A stretch of 6,494 bases of DNA from assembly GCA_021783685.1 (NCBI GenBank), contig JAJXTQ010000120.1, positions 1 to 6,494 on the forward strand, read 5' to 3'. The notes under the pieces were generated by a model, which did no database searches, was not told the DNA's origin, and saw only the letters and a list, made by a program, of their open reading frames with translations. Both the position numbers and the translations under genes were made by a program. Origin of the DNA: Pseudomonadota bacterium (GTDB taxonomy: Bacteria > Pseudomonadota > Gammaproteobacteria > UBA5335). This document shows, one piece after another, positions 5,144-6,494 of the stretch. The number at the start of each line of letters is the position of its first letter. Position 1 is the first letter of the stretch.

Positions 5144-6370
5144 ATGACAGCATGGGCGCTGCTTTCATCTCCTTTTCATTACGTAAAGTTCTTCTTCCCA
5201 TTGTTCCTTGTTTCATTTTCCCTTTATGGGTTGATTCACGGCGCGACACCCGGATGGAATCTGCTGTGGGTGATCGGCGGATTGATCGTTCTGGAGTTTT
5301 CCCTCGGGGAAACCGAGTACAACCACGACTATCGGCGCCCCGCCATATTTGTCGCGATGATGTACTCTTATATCCTCGTGACGCTGTTGTTATATCTCAC
5401 CTTCATATGGGTCTTGGCTTTCCATTTCGGTGGCCGTGACCTGTTTGGCCTCTCGGAAGTCGTTTATGCGCTGACGCATGCCGACATGAAGCTGGCTCAC
5501 GCCGGCGAGGGGACGGGCAGCCTGATCTTCTATACGCTCATGGTGGGGACGGTCGGGGGCGCCGGTGCCATCGGGCTGGGTCACGAACTGAGCCATCGCA
5601 CACGCGAGCCGCTCGCCACGTTCATCGCCCGCGTGGCCGGTATCCCTGCGGCGTTCACTTACTACGCCATCGAACACGGGCCGGGGCACCACATCACGGT
5701 GGCGACGGACGACGATTCCAGTACGGCGCTGCGCGGGGAGTCGCTCTACCGGTACTTCCTGCGGACCATGCCGCGCGACTACCGCATGGCCTGGGACATC
5801 GAGACCGATCGCATGCGGCGCTTGGGCTTGAGCAGGTTCTCATGGAAAAACCGCCTGCTGCACGGGTGGGCCGCCGAGGCTGTGCTGTTTCTGGCGGTCG
5901 CCTGGGTGGCCGGTTTCATGGGGCTGGTCGTCTTTGCGCTGGCGGCGTTCTGGACCCATTTCGCCTACAAGCTGGCGACCTACGGGCAGCATTACGGCAT
6001 TACGCGGGTGCCGGGTTCGGAGGTAAAGCCGCACCATGCCTGGGATTGCGCCAACCGCCTCGACTTCTGGCTGCTGGCCGGCGGGTCGCGACATACCCAC
6101 CATCATCTGGACGGTTCGGTCGAATTCTGGAATCTCCGGAATATCGACGGCGCGCCGCGGCTGCGATTCGGCTATCTGGTGACCATCCTCGCCGGCATCA
6201 TCCCGCCGCTGTGGTACAGACTTTCCACACCGCAGTTGATCGAATGGGACGAGAAATTTGCGACACCCCGCGAGCGCGCCCTGGCCGATCAGGCCAATGC
6301 CCGGAGCGGCATCCCGGCACTCATGGCGCGATCGTCGTCGGCAGGGTCCTGCTTGGCGGAATCAGTCTGA
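5144..6370 (+). CDS. XylM/AlkB-type membrane di-iron monooxygenase
   Basis: An integral inner-membrane non-haem di-iron hydroxylase of 408 residues that oxidises a terminal or benzylic methyl group of a hydrophobic substrate with O2 and electrons from a partner. All nine histidines expected as iron ligands are present: H147ELSH151, E177-H178-x3-H182-H183, QH283YG and H317-x2-H320-H321. Hydrophobic helices lie at about 12-33, 38-56, 67-95, 127-146, 240-275 and 343-358. The second half follows XylM (recalled) more than AlkB: RGESLY, QHYG, HHAW, HHHLDGSVEFWNLR, GIIPPLWY, WDEKFATPRERALADQAN. AlkB would have NYxEHYG and HSDHHxxP. The start is well supported by GGAGGA 7 bases upstream. The first 100 codons are unusually AT-rich. 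No rubredoxin, ferredoxin or XylA-like reductase gene is visible. The substrate could be an alkyl aromatic, terpene or alkane. The gene is divergent from the efflux operon. Confidence 0.88.
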   Translation: MTAWALLSSPFHYVKFFFPLFLVSFSLYGLIHGATPGWNLLWVIGGLIVLEFSLGETEYNHDYRRPAIFVAMMYSYILVTLLLYLTFIWVLAFHFGGRDLFGLSEVVYALTHADMKLAHAGEGTGSLIFYTLMVGTVGGAGAIGLGHELSHRTREPLATFIARVAGIPAAFTYYAIEHGPGHHITVATDDDSSTALRGESLYRYFLRTMPRDYRMAWDIETDRMRRLGLSRFSWKNRLLHGWAAEAVLFLAVAWVAGFMGLVVFALAAFWTHFAYKLATYGQHYGITRVPGSEVKPHHAWDCANRLDFWLLAGGSRHTHHHLDGSVEFWNLRNIDGAPRLRFGYLVTILAGIIPPLWYRLSTPQLIEWDEKFATPRERALADQANARSGIPALMARSSSAGSCLAESV

Positions 6371-6377
6371 TCGGTGG

Positions 6378-6409
6378 CCTTGCGCCGACTCTCGCGGGTC
6401 GGCGCAAGG
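6378..6409 (+). other. Perfect 12-bp hairpin after the monooxygenase gene, terminator-like without U-tract
   Basis: CCTTGCGCCGAC (6378-6389) and GTCGGCGCAAGG (6398-6409) form an uninterrupted 12-bp stem with an 8-base loop, starting 7 bases after the stop codon. Only two T residues follow it and no U-tract exists on either strand, so it is not a standard intrinsic terminator. It may protect the mRNA 3' end, pause transcription, or serve as a protein-binding site. Confidence 0.65.
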
Positions 6410-6433
6410 TTCGCACGCTCTATCTCCGCAGGC

Positions 6434-6494
6434 ATGCCCGCCGACCGGCGGGCGATCCGGGCGGCCGTGTACGACGGCCGCATCCTCGATCCCG
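6434..6494 (+). CDS. Possible 5' end of a further gene, unrecognised
   Basis: An ATG at 6434 opens a frame that runs off the window after 20 codons, reading MPADRRAIRAAVYDGRILDP. Nearly every codon ends in G or C, as expected of coding sequence here. However, the opposite strand shares the same third positions, so this bias does not decide the strand. It is in the same frame as the monooxygenase gene, and the frame is open from that gene's stop onwards; a GTG at 6374 is another start option. The ribosome-binding site is weak. I do not recognise the peptide. It may be chance. Confidence 0.22.
   Translation, partial: MPADRRAIRAAVYDGRILDP

Noticed and set aside
5144..6370. Annotation as classical AlkB alkane hydroxylase or fatty acid desaturase
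   Set aside because: The histidine boxes fit the wider superfamily, but the flanking residues in the C-terminal half follow XylM. The AlkB signatures NYxEHYG and HSDHHxxP are altered.
6289..6483. Minus-strand 64-codon frame overlapping the monooxygenase 3' end
   Set aside because: It overlaps the conserved C-terminus of the monooxygenase on the other strand and shows no recognisable family.
1..6494. CRISPR array, insertion sequence, tRNA or phage-defence genes
   Set aside because: No regularly spaced long repeats, transposase motifs, terminal inverted repeats, tRNA-like folds or known defence domains were seen.

Overview
The window is GC-rich chromosomal DNA from a Gram-negative proteobacterium, probably a gammaproteobacterium. 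This is inferred from an FbaB aldolase tail that closely resembles the E. coli protein, a SlyA-like regulator with a near-consensus SlyA-type site, and an EmrRAB-like gene order. Genus cannot be assigned from the sequence.

Layout, left to right. (1) 1-688, plus strand: the 3' end of a class I fructose-bisphosphate aldolase gene, closed by a strong hairpin at 708-737 that can terminate transcription in both directions. (2) 775-4809, minus strand: a tightly packed five-gene operon, transcribed right to left. It encodes a SlyA/MarR regulator, an EmrA/HlyD membrane fusion protein, an EmrB-type DHA2 transporter, a universal stress protein and a HIT-family nucleotide hydrolase. All four junctions overlap (4, 11, 29 and 4 bases), and the transporter starts with TTG. 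(3) 4810-5143: a 334-base divergent regulatory region. Next to the regulator gene it holds two overlapping perfect palindromes, one matching the SlyA consensus as I recall it at 11 of 12 positions. Further right are three direct TTGAT-N4-GAT repeats upstream of a possible plus-strand promoter. (4) 5144-6370, plus strand: an integral-membrane non-haem di-iron monooxygenase. All nine expected histidine ligands are present, and its C-terminal half resembles xylene monooxygenase XylM more than classical AlkB. (5) 6371-6494: a perfect 12-bp hairpin without a U-tract, then possibly the start of another gene.

How the genes may work together (inference): a ligand-sensing regulator controls its own operon, which combines a two-component efflux pump for small lipophilic compounds with two nucleotide-binding stress or housekeeping proteins. 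The divergent monooxygenase oxidises a hydrophobic substrate. Sharing the regulatory region suggests, but does not show, that hydrocarbon oxidation and solvent or toxin export are controlled together. No mobile element, CRISPR array, tRNA or rRNA was seen, and I found no wholly new system. The most interesting points are the XylM-like enzyme without visible redox partners, the operator and repeat architecture between the divergent units, and the addition of usp and hit genes to an efflux operon.
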